Of a stretch of DNA of 58,265 nt, positions 1-8,917 are shown piece by piece. The stretch lies in NCBI RefSeq assembly GCF_002114285.1, contig NZ_NEDJ01000014.1:1-58265 (forward strand), written 5' to 3'. The position numbers and the translations under genes were made by a program. Source of the DNA: Halorubrum ezzemoulense DSM 17463. Its GTDB lineage: Archaea > Halobacteriota > Halobacteria > Halobacteriales > Haloferacaceae. Positions within the stretch are counted from its first letter, which is position 1. Each line of letters starts with the position of its first letter. The notes under the pieces were generated by a model. That model made no database searches. It worked only from the letters and a program-made list of their open reading frames with translations, and had not been told where the DNA came from.

Positions 1-110
1 GTGGATAAGGGACGGACGTAAGCACCGCAGGAGCGAGTGAAACGAGCGACGAGGAGCGCAGAGAGCGTCTGCCCGCCTCACGGCTGGGGCTTCGGAGGCG
101 TTCGCCGCCG
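1..110 (-). repeat. Dispersed GC-rich intergenic repeat, copy A
   Basis: Read on the minus strand, this gap downstream of scpA contains CGCCTCCGAAGCCCCAGCCG (82-101) followed by a GAGGCGGGCAG-type tract and a CTCCTCGTCGCTCG stretch. It resembles the GC-rich tracts at 8918-9080, 28209-28260 and 45570-45780. No convincing reading frame belongs here; the long frame that crosses it is a shadow of scpA. The similarity was seen by eye, and the boundaries are approximate because the window begins here. Confidence 0.4.
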
Positions 111-177
111 ATTGGCGGGCAGCTATTCACTACAGAACGGCGACATCACTGGGGACGGTTCCCTCCCTAGAAACGTA

Positions 178-1164
178 TTAGTCCGCGATCGCTTCCGACT
201 CGGCGGTCATCGCAGACGGGTCCTTCACCCAGAGATCGCCGAACAGGTCGTCCTGCTGGAGGCGGACCGAGCCGCGGTGGGCCATGAACAGCAGCGCGAG
301 GTACGTCATGAACGGGCGGCCGCCGGCGCTCTCGATCTCCGCGAACAGCACTTCCGTGCGCCCGCGGTCGAAGTGCGTCCGAAGGACGCTGTCGATCTCC
401 CCGATCACCTCCTCGATGTCCTCGTCGTGGGTGCGGTCGGTCGCCTCGCCCGCGGTCGGCTCGCCGTCCTGCCGGAACTCGTCGCCGGCGCGGTAGTCGA
501 GCGTCTGCGTGCCGCGGGCGTGGCCGTGCGGCGACTCCGAGGTGTCGTACTCCCGGGAGTCCTTCCACCACGAGCCGCGCTCGGCCTCGCGCAGCTCCCG
601 CACGAGCTCGTCGAGCGTCTCCGGCGACCCGCGAGTGTTCTTCCGGTCGAGCCGGCGGTCGATCTCGGCCTCCAGCTTGTCGACCGGGTCGAACCCGTCG
701 GCGGCCGGGTCGGGCGCGCCGCCCTCCATCGCGACCTCCCACGGCTCTGGCTCCGGCTCCTCGTCCTCGTCGTCGTCCGCCAGCATGCCGTCGCTTTTCA
801 TCCGGAGGAGGACGCTGGCGTAGAACAGCGCCCGGCCGGTCGTTCGGAGGTCCGTCTCGTCGAGCTTCTCCAAGAAGGCGTCCGTCACTTGGACGATGTC
901 GATGTCCCACGGTTCGATCTCGCCCTCCTCGGCGAGCTGGACGAGGAGCTCGACTGGCTCGACCTCGTCGTCGTCGGTCTCGTCCGGCGGTGCGACATCG
1001 GGCACGTCCGACGGTGAGACGTCGGGCACGTCCAAATCGGGCGCGCCGGTCGACTCCGCCTCGTCTCCGGACGCGTCGTCCGTGAACGGGGCCGCGCCGT
1101 CGCGGTCGCTCGTCAGGTCGAGGTCCGGGACGCCGCCGGCGGCCCCGTCGCCCTTCTCAGTCAT
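178..1164 (-). CDS. scpA: Segregation and condensation protein A (ScpA, kleisin)
   Basis: Kleisin subunit that bridges the heads of the SMC dimer in the chromosome condensation complex. The first ~70 residues are a disordered Asp/Pro/Ser-rich extension. The ScpA family begins at VEPVELLVQLAEEGEIEPWDIDI-like sequence and continues with the helical LDETDLRTTGRALFYASVLL segment, which contacts the SMC head. The C-terminal winged helix ends near GSVRLQQDDLFGDLWV. The ATG at 1164 is chosen because GGAGG lies 9 bases upstream; a GTG at 1170 sits too close to it. The gene overlaps the end of smc by a few bases, so the two are surely co-translated. Length (328 residues) is usual for haloarchaea. No scpB follows within the window. 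Confidence 0.93.
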   Translation of the reverse strand: MTEKGDGAAGGVPDLDLTSDRDGAAPFTDDASGDEAESTGAPDLDVPDVSPSDVPDVAPPDETDDDEVEPVELLVQLAEEGEIEPWDIDIVQVTDAFLEKLDETDLRTTGRALFYASVLLRMKSDGMLADDDEDEEPEPEPWEVAMEGGAPDPAADGFDPVDKLEAEIDRRLDRKNTRGSPETLDELVRELREAERGSWWKDSREYDTSESPHGHARGTQTLDYRAGDEFRQDGEPTAGEATDRTHDEDIEEVIGEIDSVLRTHFDRGRTEVLFAEIESAGGRPFMTYLALLFMAHRGSVRLQQDDLFGDLWVKDPSAMTAESEAIAD

Positions 1165-4100
1165 CCGCACTCACCTCCTCGTCGGCGTCGTCGCCGAACT
1201 GCATCCCGGTCACCGCCGAGAGGTTGTCGCCCTGCATCGTGACGCCGATGGCGCGGTCTGAGCGCTCCAACAGCGCCGCGCGGTGGCCGACGACGACGAA
1301 CTGCGCCTCCTCGGCCAGCTCCTCTATCATCTCGCCGACGCGCTCGGCGTTGACGGCGTCGAGGAAGGCGTCGATCTCGTCGAGCGCGTAGAACGGCGCG
1401 GGGTTGTGGCGCTGAACGGCGAAGATGAAGGACAGGGCGGTGAGCGACTTCTCCCCGCCGCTCATCGCATCGAGCCGCTGGACCGGCTTGTCCGCGGGCT
1501 GGGCCTTCATCGTCAGCCCCTCCTCGAACGGGTCCTCGGGGTTCTCCAAGACGAGCTCCCCCGTCCCGGCCGAGAGGCGCGCGAAGATGTCCTCGAAGTG
1601 GTCGTTGATCGACTCGAACGTCTCCATGAACGTCTCCTTCTTCGCCGCCTCGTACCCCTCGATGCGTTCCTCGATGGCGTCGCGCTCCTCGACGAGCACG
1701 TCCCGGCGCTCCCGGAGCTCGTCGAGCGCGGCCTCGACCTCCTCGTACTCGTCGATCGCGAGCATGTTCACCGGCTCTAACGCCTCCATCTCGGTCTCCA
1801 GCTCCTCGATCCGCGACTCGACCTCGTCGAGGTCGGGGATCTCGTCGGCCTCGTAGGCGCCGACCTGCGACTCTAACTCGTCGATCTCCCACTCCAAGCG
1901 GTCGCGGCGGTCGGTGAGGTCCGACAGGTCCGACTCGGCCTCGGCGACGAGCGACCGCTGCTCGTCGCGCGCCTGCGTCGCCTCGCGGATCTCCTCGCGG
2001 AGTTCCTCGCGGTCGCTTTTCAGCGCCGAGAGCTCTTCTTCGAGGTCGGCGATCGCCTCCTTCTTCGCTTCGAGCTCCGCCTCCCTCTCCTCGATCGCCG
2101 CCTCGTGGTCGGCGATCGCCTCCTCGGCCTCCGCCTTCGCGTTTTGGGCCTCCTCGACGTCGTCGTGGAGGTCGTCGAGCGCGTCCTCGGCGTACCCCTT
2201 CTCTAACTCCAGTTCGTTGATCCGGCCGTCGAGCGAGCTCATGCGGTCGTCGAGGTCGCCGATCTCGGCGCGGATCTCGTCGGCGCGCTCGGAGAGCTCG
2301 GGGATCTTCGAGTCGGCGAGTTCGGCCTCGATCTCGTCGATCTCGGCCGCGAGCTCGTCGATCTCCGCGTCCGTCTCCGCCAGCTCCTCGTCTAACGCGG
2401 TCATTTCCGCGTCGACCGACTCGCGTTCCGCCTCCAGCTCCTCCAGTTCGGCCTCTAGCTCCTCGATCCGGGCTTCCGCCTCCGCGAGGTCGTCTTCTGC
2501 GCGCTCGACGTCCGCCTCCAGCGACCGGACGCGCTCGGCCGCGTCGGCCTTCCGGTCGCGCGCGTCCTCGATGTCGTCGTCGAGCGCGTCGATCTCGGAC
2601 TGGACCGACCGGCGCTCGTCTTCGAGTTCCGAGATCTCCGTCGCGAGCCGTTCGATCTTGCCGCCGCCGGACTTCGTGAACGAGTAGCGGGAGCCGCCGC
2701 CGGAGCCGCCGGTCATCGCGCCCGACTTCTCGACGAGGTCGCCGTCGAGGGTGACCATCCGGTAGTCGCCCATCAGATCGCGGGCGGTCGCCATGTCCTC
2801 GACGACGAGCGTCGAGCCGAGCACGTACGAGAAGATCGACTCGTACTCGGCGTCGTAGTCGACGAGGTTCCGCGCGAAATCGACGACGCCCGGCAGCGAG
2901 GGTTTCCGCGGCAGGCTCCGGTCGTCCATCTCCGTGACGGGGAGGAACGTCGCCCGCCCCGCGTTGCGCCGCTTGAGGTAGTCGATACAGGTCGAGCCGA
3001 CACCGTCGTCGTCGACGACGACGTTCGCCAGCCGCCCGCCGGCCGCGGTCTCGCAGGCTTCGGCGTAGTGGGCTTCGACAGAGGCGAGTTCGCCGACCGC
3101 GCCGTGGACGCCGTCGATGCCGCCGTTCTTCACCTCGGTGACCGCCCGGGGCCACGAGGCGTCGCCGCGCTGGTCGGCCGCCGCCTCCAGCTTGGCGTAC
3201 TCGTTCTGCTTCTCGCGGAGGGTGTCCTCGATCGCCTCGAGGCGCTCCTCTGCTTCCGCCTTCTCGGCGAACAGGTCGGCGACCGCGTCCTCGATGGTCG
3301 CCTGATTCTTCTCGGCCTTGTCGAGCTCCCCTTTCAGCTCGGAGATCCGCGCTTTGTGTTCCGGGAGCGACTCCCGGGCCTCCTCCAGCTCCTCGCGAGC
3401 CTCGCTCACCGCGTTCGAGCGGCGGCGGGCCTCGTCGAGCAGCCGGTCTTTCTCACGTTGCGTCTCGTTTTTTTCCTCGCGGAGCGACTCGATCGCCTCC
3501 TTCTTCTCCGACAGCTCGGCCTTCAGCTCGTCGAACTCGGTGTCGGCACCCTCGATCTCCGCCTCGACGTCGGCCAACTCGGAGCGCTTCGTCGCCAACT
3601 CCGATTTCACCGCCGCCTTCTCCACTTTCGTCTCGCGGATCTCGCCTTCCAACTCCTCGATTGTCTCCTCCTTGCGGTCGATCTGGACGAACGCCTGCCG
3701 GCGGTCGTTCTCGGCGGACTCGGCGCGCGACTCCGCCGACTCGATCCTGTCTTCCAGCCGCGAGATCCCGCCTTTGATCTCCTCGATCTCCGAGCGGATC
3801 TCGATCTGCTCGTCTTCGCCCTTCGTCTCGATCTCGTGGTTGAGGTCTTCGAGGTCCTCCTCCAGCCGGGTGAGCTTCCCCTGTCTGGCGTCGAGTTCCG
3901 CGCGGAGCTCACCGAGGTCCGCCTCGGCCTCGTCGATGTCGGCCTCGACGGTCGCGAGCGCGTCGCGCTTCTCCTCCAGCTCGGAGGCCTTGCGGAACCC
4001 GCGGTACTCCTCTAACTCGTCGCGGAGCTCCTGGTACTGGAGGGCGGTCTCGCGCTCGTCGGAGAGCCGGTCGAGCCGGTCCTCCTTCTCGCCGATCCGG

Positions 4101-4738
4101 AGGTCCGCCTCGCCGATGCGGTCCTCGACGGTGTCGAGCTCCTCGTAGGCGGCCTCCTTCTTTTCGTCGAACTCGGCGACGCCCGCGATCTCGTCGATTA
4201 TTCCCCGCCGCTGGTAGGGGGTCATGTTGATGATCTCGGTGACGTCACCCTGCATGACGACGTTGTACCCCTCCGGCGTCACGCCCGCGGCCGCGAGCAG
4301 ATCCTGAACGTCCGAGAGGTTCACCGAACGGCCGTTGAGGTAGTAGTACGAGTAGTAGTTGTCCTCGGTCTCCTTGACGCGCCGCTTGATCGTGATCTCG
4401 GAGACGTCGCCGACGTTCTCCGTGCCGGCCGCGGAGACGACCTGCGACCGGTCGAGGGTCCCGTCCTCGTTGGAGAGAACCACCGTCACCGAGGCCTCGT
4501 TCGGCCCGTCGGCGGCCTCGCCGTCGTCGTGGCCGGGGTTGTAGATGAGGTCGGTGAGCTTCTTGGCGCGGATCCCGCGAGTGCGGGCGAGGCCGAGCGC
4601 GAACAGCACGCCGTCGATGATGTTCGACTTCCCCGAGCCGTTCGGGCCGGTGACGACCGTGAAGTCCTCGTAGAAGGGGATCCTCGTCGTTCGCCCGAAG
4701 CTCTTGAACCCGTCCAGAACGACTTCAGTGATGTGCAT
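1157..4738 (-). CDS. smc: Chromosome segregation ATPase SMC
   Basis: Full-length 1193-residue SMC protein, which organises and condenses chromosomal DNA as a homodimer with ScpA. Visible parts in order: Walker A GPNGSGKS (residues 31-38); Q-loop region near VVMQGDVTEIINMTPYQRR; a long coiled coil rich in Glu; the hinge domain, ending in the conserved glycine patch KSGAMTGGSGGGSRYSF; a returning coiled coil; the ABC signature LDAMSGGEKSLTALSF; and Walker B FYALDEIDAFLD. It is the middle gene of a three-gene minus-strand operon, 18 bases after the coiled-coil gene and overlapping scpA. No truncation, intein or frame problem is visible. Confidence 0.97.
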   Translation of the reverse strand: MHITEVVLDGFKSFGRTTRIPFYEDFTVVTGPNGSGKSNIIDGVLFALGLARTRGIRAKKLTDLIYNPGHDDGEAADGPNEASVTVVLSNEDGTLDRSQVVSAAGTENVGDVSEITIKRRVKETEDNYYSYYYLNGRSVNLSDVQDLLAAAGVTPEGYNVVMQGDVTEIINMTPYQRRGIIDEIAGVAEFDEKKEAAYEELDTVEDRIGEADLRIGEKEDRLDRLSDERETALQYQELRDELEEYRGFRKASELEEKRDALATVEADIDEAEADLGELRAELDARQGKLTRLEEDLEDLNHEIETKGEDEQIEIRSEIEEIKGGISRLEDRIESAESRAESAENDRRQAFVQIDRKEETIEELEGEIRETKVEKAAVKSELATKRSELADVEAEIEGADTEFDELKAELSEKKEAIESLREEKNETQREKDRLLDEARRRSNAVSEAREELEEARESLPEHKARISELKGELDKAEKNQATIEDAVADLFAEKAEAEERLEAIEDTLREKQNEYAKLEAAADQRGDASWPRAVTEVKNGGIDGVHGAVGELASVEAHYAEACETAAGGRLANVVVDDDGVGSTCIDYLKRRNAGRATFLPVTEMDDRSLPRKPSLPGVVDFARNLVDYDAEYESIFSYVLGSTLVVEDMATARDLMGDYRMVTLDGDLVEKSGAMTGGSGGGSRYSFTKSGGGKIERLATEISELEDERRSVQSEIDALDDDIEDARDRKADAAERVRSLEADVERAEDDLAEAEARIEELEAELEELEAERESVDAEMTALDEELAETDAEIDELAAEIDEIEAELADSKIPELSERADEIRAEIGDLDDRMSSLDGRINELELEKGYAEDALDDLHDDVEEAQNAKAEAEEAIADHEAAIEEREAELEAKKEAIADLEEELSALKSDREELREEIREATQARDEQRSLVAEAESDLSDLTDRRDRLEWEIDELESQVGAYEADEIPDLDEVESRIEELETEMEALEPVNMLAIDEYEEVEAALDELRERRDVLVEERDAIEERIEGYEAAKKETFMETFESINDHFEDIFARLSAGTGELVLENPEDPFEEGLTMKAQPADKPVQRLDAMSGGEKSLTALSFIFAVQRHNPAPFYALDEIDAFLDAVNAERVGEMIEELAEEAQFVVVGHRAALLERSDRAIGVTMQGDNLSAVTGMQFGDDADEEVSADD

Positions 4739-4756
4739 GTGGTCGGAGGCGACCGG

Positions 4757-5239
4757 TTACGCGACGATGATGTCGTCGCCCTCGCTCGACTCGCCCTCGT
4801 CGTCCTCGGCGGGCTCCTCGGCCGCCGCGTCGGCGTCGGGCGTCGTCGCCGACTGCTCGGGCACGATGACGTCCTCACCGTCGCTCGCGGCGTCCGCGCT
4901 GGCCGCGTCCGCCCCGTCGGACGACTCCTCGACGGACTCGAAGACGTCGACGTGGTCGTCGGAGTGGGTCGTCCGCTCGCCGCCGGACGCCGAGTCGTCC
5001 CCGGCCTCCTCGGCCGCGGGGTCGTCTCCCGCCGAGCGATCGGCCGCGGGCTCGGCGTCGGACGCACTCGCCTCGGCGCCGGCCGCCGGGCCGGCGGCGT
5101 CGGCCTCGACCGCGACCGACCGCTCGTCTTCGAGCTGTCGGACGCGTTCCTTCATCTCGACGAGCTCCTCGGTGAGCCCGTTGACCGCCGCCTGTAGCTC
5201 CGCGACCTGCCGTTCGAGGTCCTCGACGCGGTTACTCAT
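4757..5239 (-). CDS. Small acidic coiled-coil protein upstream of smc
   Basis: About 160 residues. The first ~45 form a predicted coiled coil (NRVEDLERQVAELQAAVNG onward, with heptad Leu/Val). The remainder is Ala/Asp/Glu/Ser-rich and probably disordered, ending in DDIIVA. A similar gene precedes smc in other haloarchaea, as I recall, but its function is not known to me. The ATG at 5239 is preferred over the GTG at 5248 because a TATA box (TTTATA on the minus strand, 5267-5272) places the transcript start almost exactly at 5239-5242, so the gene would be leaderless. It is the first gene of the smc-scpA operon and could be an SMC-associated factor; that is context only. Confidence 0.75.
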   Translation of the reverse strand: MSNRVEDLERQVAELQAAVNGLTEELVEMKERVRQLEDERSVAVEADAAGPAAGAEASASDAEPAADRSAGDDPAAEEAGDDSASGGERTTHSDDHVDVFESVEESSDGADAASADAASDGEDVIVPEQSATTPDADAAAEEPAEDDEGESSEGDDIIVA

Positions 5240-5266
5240 TATATTCACGCATGCTCGCGCGACGCG

Positions 5267-5272
5267 TATAAA
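5267..5272 (-). promoter_or_regulatory. TATA box of the smc operon
   Basis: TTTATA on the minus strand is centred about 30 bases before the ATG at 5239, the spacing expected for a leaderless haloarchaeal gene. It faces away from cdrL, so the 5240-5417 gap is a divergent promoter region. Confidence 0.55.
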
Positions 5273-5391
5273 TCTGCGTCAGACACATGTGTGACCAAAT
5301 ACCACGATCGGGGGCGAACGCCGCGGCGTATCGACGTTCGGCCAAACATTTCGGATTCGGTAAACGTGTCAGACAACGGGGGAAGATACTT

Positions 5392-5408
5392 GTACCGACC
5401 GGCGGTAC
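5392..5408. promoter_or_regulatory. Inverted repeat just upstream of cdrL
   Basis: GTACCG (5392-5397) and CGGTAC (5403-5408) form a perfect inverted repeat with spacer ACCGG, 9 bases before the cdrL ATG and just after an AT-rich GATACTT. It would overlap the transcription start of cdrL, so it is a candidate operator. No binding evidence can be drawn from sequence alone. Confidence 0.4.
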
Positions 5409-5417
5409 GAGTCCGGT

Positions 5418-6056
5418 ATGAGCAAGATCACCTTCCGGGCGGACGACGACCTCGTCGACCGGCTGGAAGCGTGTGACGCCTCCAAGAGCGAGGTAATGCG
5501 GGAGGCGCTCCGGACGCACCTCGACGAGGTCGACGCGGAGGACGGCGCGTCCGACGCGTCCGACGCCGCGGCCGGGAGCGTCGACGACGCCCTCGCGGAC
5601 CGCGTCGACGAGCTGATCGCGGAGCGGCTCGACGCGGCGTTCGACGAGCGGCTCGGCTCGGCGGACGGCGCCGGTCTACCCGCGTACGCGCCCGGCGGCG
5701 CCGGCGGCGCCGGCGACGTCAACGTAAACGTCACGCTCGACGCGCCGTCAGCCGGGTCGAGCGAGCCGGCGGAGGCCGTCAGTGTGGCGCGTGAGACGGC
5801 CGAGGCGGCGGACTCGGGCGGACGTAAGACGGAGGATAGCGTCGGTGCCCGGAACCGTGAGGCGCAGACGGGCGAAAGTGCTTGCGGTGGCTGCGGCGAG
5901 GTCGTCCCGCGAGAGCACGTGTACTGCCCGAACTGCGGAGAAAAGCAGTCGCACAGAGCGTTCTGCGAGTGCGGTGACGAGATCCGGACGGACTGGGCGT
6001 TCTGCCCTGGCTGCGGTCGGCGGACCCCGGCCGCAGACGTATTGAAAGACAGGTAA
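5418..6056 (+). CDS. cdrL: CdrL-like RHH / double zinc-ribbon regulator
   Basis: A 212-residue protein. The N-terminal ribbon-helix-helix (residues 1-36, beginning MSKITFRADDDLVDRLEAC) is of CopG/Arc type and binds DNA as a dimer. It is followed by a helical acidic region, a Gly-rich linker (91-100), and two zinc ribbons at the C-terminus: Cys156/159/170/173 and Cys183/185/196/199. In Halobacterium salinarum the long RHH protein CdrL, with CdrS, controls the cdrS-ftsZ2 operon and cell division. The identity here rests on the RHH plus zinc-ribbon architecture and on its position immediately before cdrS-ftsZ2. It ends 214 bases before cdrS, leaving room for the separate promoter annotated below. 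Confidence 0.85.
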   Translation: MSKITFRADDDLVDRLEACDASKSEVMREALRTHLDEVDAEDGASDASDAAAGSVDDALADRVDELIAERLDAAFDERLGSADGAGLPAYAPGGAGGAGDVNVNVTLDAPSAGSSEPAEAVSVARETAEAADSGGRKTEDSVGARNREAQTGESACGGCGEVVPREHVYCPNCGEKQSHRAFCECGDEIRTDWAFCPGCGRRTPAADVLKDR

Positions 6057-6104
6057 CAGGTTGTAAGCGCTCAAATCCGTCGAAATCGACCGACTCAGCG
6101 GTCT

Positions 6105-6174
6105 GTCTTACAACGTCCGATAGTTTTATATTGGTAGCCTCGGTGATTTGAGTTGCGTAAGACGGTCGTCTTAC
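6105..6174 (+). promoter_or_regulatory. cdrS-ftsZ2 promoter with GTCTTAC/GTAAGAC operators
   Basis: A TATA element (TTTTATAT, 6124-6131) predicts a transcript start near 6150-6156. GTCTTAC at 6105-6111 lies on its upstream side. A perfect inverted repeat, GTAAGAC (6157-6163), GGTC, GTCTTAC (6168-6174), sits at the predicted start. This is the layout of a repressor operator. The RHH proteins CdrL and CdrS encoded on either side are the obvious candidates to bind it, which is inference. Confidence 0.65.
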
Positions 6175-6224
6175 AACGGGCGTCCGGCTCGGGGCACGGC
6201 CCCCTGCCCGGGCGGCTCCGGACT

Positions 6225-6258
6225 GTAAGACACACGCGTCGCGTGTTCGCCGTCTTAC
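6225..6258 (+). promoter_or_regulatory. Second GTAAGAC/GTCTTAC pair and hairpin in the cdrS leader
   Basis: GTAAGAC (6225-6231) and GTCTTAC (6252-6258) flank an inner inverted repeat, ACACGCG (6232-6238), T, CGCGTGT (6240-6246). The block lies 12 bases before the cdrS ATG, in the transcribed leader. It could be a second operator or an RNA hairpin that limits translation of cdrS-ftsZ2. The half-sites are identical to those at the upstream promoter. Confidence 0.55.
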
Positions 6259-6270
6259 CGGGGGAATACA

Positions 6271-6450
6271 ATGGAGCGTGTGACACTACGAATCCCGAAA
6301 CAGCAGATCGACGAGGTCGAACAGATGGTGGAAACGGGCGAGTTCCCGAACCGGAGCGAGGCGATCCGGTCGGCCGTCCGAGACATGTTGAACGAACAGG
6401 ACGGCGAGCGCGACGAGCGCGGCCGCAACCGCAGCTGGGCGAAGGTGTAA
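6271..6450 (+). CDS. cdrS: CdrS, short RHH cell-division regulator
   Basis: A 59-residue protein starting [20 protein letters not shown] and ending NRSWAKV. It is almost entirely a ribbon-helix-helix domain: the strand residues VTLRIP contact DNA, and the helices include [16 protein letters not shown] short basic tail follows. In Halobacterium and Haloferax CdrS is a transcription factor that activates or tunes ftsZ2 and cell division. It ends only 4 bases before the ftsZ2 ATG, so the two are one operon. The gene is below the usual size cut-off and would be easy to miss; it was read directly from the sequence. Confidence 0.93.
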   Translation: MERVTLRIPKQQIDEVEQMVETGEFPNRSEAIRSAVRDMLNEQDGERDERGRNRSWAKV

Positions 6451-6454
6451 ACTG

Positions 6455-7705
6455 ATGCAAGATCTCGTTCAGGACGCCCTCGACAACGCGGAAGCGGAGA
6501 AACGCGACATGGACGTCGACATGGACGACGACGAGTTCGGGGACCCCCGGATCGTCATCGTCGGTGCCGGCGGCGCCGGGAACAACACGGTCAACCGGCT
6601 GTACAACATCGGCGTCGACGGCGCCGACACCGTCGCCATCAACACGGACAAACAGCACCTCAAGATGATCGAGGCCGACACCAAGATCCTCGTGGGCAAG
6701 TCGCTCACGCAGGGGCTCGGTGCCGGCGGCGACCCCAAGATGGGCGAGCGCGCCACGGAGATGGCGCAGGGGACGATCAAAGAGGTGCTCGGCGACGCGG
6801 ACCTCGTCTTCGTCACCGCCGGCATGGGCGGCGGCACGGGCACCGGCGCGGCGCCCGTCGTCTCGAAGATCGCCAAAGAGCAGGGCGCCATCGTCGTCGG
6901 GATGGTGTCGACCCCGTTCAACGTCGAGCGCGCCCGCACGGTGAAAGCCGAAGAGGGGCTCGAAGACCTCCGGAACGAGGCCGACTCGATCATCGTCCTC
7001 GACAACAACCGCCTGCTCGATTACGTCCCGAACCTGCCGATCGGGAAGGCGTTCTCCGTGATGGACCAGATCATCGCGGAGACGGTGAAGGGGATCTCCG
7101 AGACGATCACCCAACCGAGCCTCATCAACCTCGACTACGCGGACATGTCGACGATCATGAACCAAGGCGGCGTCGCGGTCATGCTCGTCGGCGAGACGCA
7201 GGACAAGAACAAGACCCAAGAGGTGGTCAACGACGCGATGAACCACCCGCTGCTCGACGTCGACTACCGCGGCGCCTCCGGCGGGCTCGTCCACATCACT
7301 GGCGGCCCGGACCTCACGCTGAAGGAGGCCGAGGGAATCGCGAACAACATCACCGAGCGGCTGGAGGCGAGCGCCAACGTGATCTGGGGCGCACGCATCC
7401 AGGAGGAGTACAAGGGGAAGGTGCGCGTCATGGCGATCATGACGGGCGTCCAGAGCGCGCAGGTACTCGGCCCCTCCACCCAGAAGCAGGCCGACAAGTC
7501 ACGGGCGGCGGTCAACGCCGACGACCTCGGCGACTCGCGCTCCCGGGCCGCCGAGGCGAACGAGGCAGCAGGCGGTGCGGGCGGCGCAGGCGGCGCGGGC
7601 AACAGGGGCGAGCCGGCGGTCTCCGGCGGCACCGACCGCGGCTGGGAGTCCGACGGCGGCAGCGACCAGATCGAGAAGAACAACGGACTCGACGTCATCC
7701 GCTGA
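6455..7705 (+). CDS. ftsZ2: Cell division protein FtsZ2 (tubulin-like GTPase)
   Basis: A 416-residue tubulin/FtsZ GTPase that assembles at mid-cell and is needed for constriction in haloarchaea. Visible: an acidic N-terminal tail (1-28), nucleotide-binding VGAGGAGNN (36-44), the tubulin signature GGGTGTG (125-131), the T5 region [16 protein letters not shown], and the T7 synergy loop in [17 protein letters not shown]. The C-terminal tail is Ala/Gly-rich and ends in a short NNGLDVI peptide. The near-invariant core ([18 protein letters not shown] and [19 protein letters not shown]) matches FtsZ2 rather than FtsZ1. It is the second gene of the cdrS operon. Confidence 0.96.
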   Translation: MQDLVQDALDNAEAEKRDMDVDMDDDEFGDPRIVIVGAGGAGNNTVNRLYNIGVDGADTVAINTDKQHLKMIEADTKILVGKSLTQGLGAGGDPKMGERATEMAQGTIKEVLGDADLVFVTAGMGGGTGTGAAPVVSKIAKEQGAIVVGMVSTPFNVERARTVKAEEGLEDLRNEADSIIVLDNNRLLDYVPNLPIGKAFSVMDQIIAETVKGISETITQPSLINLDYADMSTIMNQGGVAVMLVGETQDKNKTQEVVNDAMNHPLLDVDYRGASGGLVHITGGPDLTLKEAEGIANNITERLEASANVIWGARIQEEYKGKVRVMAIMTGVQSAQVLGPSTQKQADKSRAAVNADDLGDSRSRAAEANEAAGGAGGAGGAGNRGEPAVSGGTDRGWESDGGSDQIEKNNGLDVIR

Positions 7706-7723
7706 CCCTCGGTCGTCCGGGGA

Positions 7724-7743
7724 TCGACCGCGGTCGACTTTTT
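7724..7743 (+). terminator. Terminator-like palindrome and T-run after ftsZ2
   Basis: The 14-base perfect palindrome TCGACCGCGGTCGA (7724-7737) is followed by C and TTTTT (7739-7743). It lies 19 bases after the ftsZ2 stop, in the gap between the convergent genes ftsZ2 and ncsA. Oligo-T runs are the usual archaeal termination signal; the palindrome may or may not contribute. Confidence 0.5.
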
Positions 7744-7771
7744 CCGACGCGCCGGCGCGCGTCTTCCGCGC

Positions 7772-8764
7772 TCAGACGGCTTCGATCGATTCTAGCAGCC
7801 GGCACTTCCGACAGACGTCGCGACTCGTCTGCGAGCCGCAGCGCTCGCACTCGCGGAGGGCGGAGCTCTCGCCGTCGGCGTCGTCTCCCTTCTCGCCGTC
7901 CCCGCGGTAGGCGTCGGCCGCCAGCGCGGACAGTTCCTCGTAGCCGGCCATGATCGAGTGGCGCGCGCCGGGGTGGTTCTCCTCTAAGGCGTGGATCGTC
8001 GACTGGATCTCGCCGCGGTACGCCTCCTCGGCGTGGGGGCACTCCGCCATGTGCGTGGGGAGGTCGCGGACGTGGCAGTACAGCGCGATCTCCTTTTCGG
8101 GCACGTCGCGGAGCGGCTTGGCACGCGGGACGAACGCGTCGGTGTCCCCGCGCTCGTCGAAGGGCCCGAGCGAGGCGTCGAAGTGTTTCGCGACCTGCCG
8201 CACGTCGCCTTCGAGGAAGTTCATCATGGCGGTCTGCGCCTCGTCGTCGAGGTTGTGTCCGGTGAGAAGCTTGTCCGCGTCGAACTCGGCGGCGTAGTTC
8301 TCCAGCAGGTCGCGGCGGAACACGCCGCAGTACGCGCAGGCCGCCATATTCTCGGGGTCGTCTTCGACCACGTCGTCCATCCGCACGTCGAACTCCTCCT
8401 CGTAAGACACGAGTTCGTGGCGCATGGAGAGGTCGTCGGCCAGCTCCACGCAGGCGTCCACGCTCGCGTCGCGGTACCCCTCGATCCCCTCGTGGATCGT
8501 TAAGGCGAGCATCTCCACGCGGGGGTCCTTCCCGAACACGTCGTCCAGGATCGTCGTCAGGGCGACGCTGTCTTTCCCGCCGGAGAGGCCGATCACCCAG
8601 CGGTCGGGGTCGTCGGGGGTCGCGTCCGGGTCGAGGAGGCCATCCTCGCGGACCCGACGCTTCACGCGCTTCTCGACCGACTGCCGGAGGTGTTGGCCGC
8701 AGAGGTGCGCCCCGGAGTAGGCGGCGTGGTGGATCGCGTCGGCCCCGCACTTGTCGCACTCCAT
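7772..8764 (-). CDS. ncsA: tRNA 2-thiouridine synthase NcsA (TtuA/Ncs6 family)
   Basis: A 330-residue enzyme that adenylates and thiolates wobble uridine 34 of tRNAs, with the ubiquitin-like SAMP2 as sulfur carrier in haloarchaea. The N-terminal zinc finger uses Cys3/Cys6/Cys22/His25 (MECDKCG...LCGQH). The PP-loop SGGKDS spans 61-66. The central ACAYCGVFRR carries the catalytic/Fe-S cysteines. A C-terminal zinc ribbon (CERCG...CRKC) closes the protein. The start is MECDKC at 8764; the longer frame upstream runs into a repeat and is not conserved in character. It is convergent with ftsZ2. Confidence 0.92.
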   Translation of the reverse strand: MECDKCGADAIHHAAYSGAHLCGQHLRQSVEKRVKRRVREDGLLDPDATPDDPDRWVIGLSGGKDSVALTTILDDVFGKDPRVEMLALTIHEGIEGYRDASVDACVELADDLSMRHELVSYEEEFDVRMDDVVEDDPENMAACAYCGVFRRDLLENYAAEFDADKLLTGHNLDDEAQTAMMNFLEGDVRQVAKHFDASLGPFDERGDTDAFVPRAKPLRDVPEKEIALYCHVRDLPTHMAECPHAEEAYRGEIQSTIHALEENHPGARHSIMAGYEELSALAADAYRGDGEKGDDADGESSALRECERCGSQTSRDVCRKCRLLESIEAV

Positions 8765-8917
8765 CGGTGTCGGGTTGCGGTCGCGCGGGGATACCCGTTT
8801 CGGGCCAGCTACGCGAAGAGAGTAGTGAGACGGGGCGGCGGCGACGCCGGCGCAAACGATTCCGAGAGCCCGACCGTTCGCTCGGGAGTGGCGGAACACG
8901 GATTGGTCGAAACCGCC

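Noticed and set aside
37-1017. Plus-strand 326-codon frame over scpA
   Set aside because: It is a shadow of scpA, whose family pattern and Shine-Dalgarno sequence are clear.
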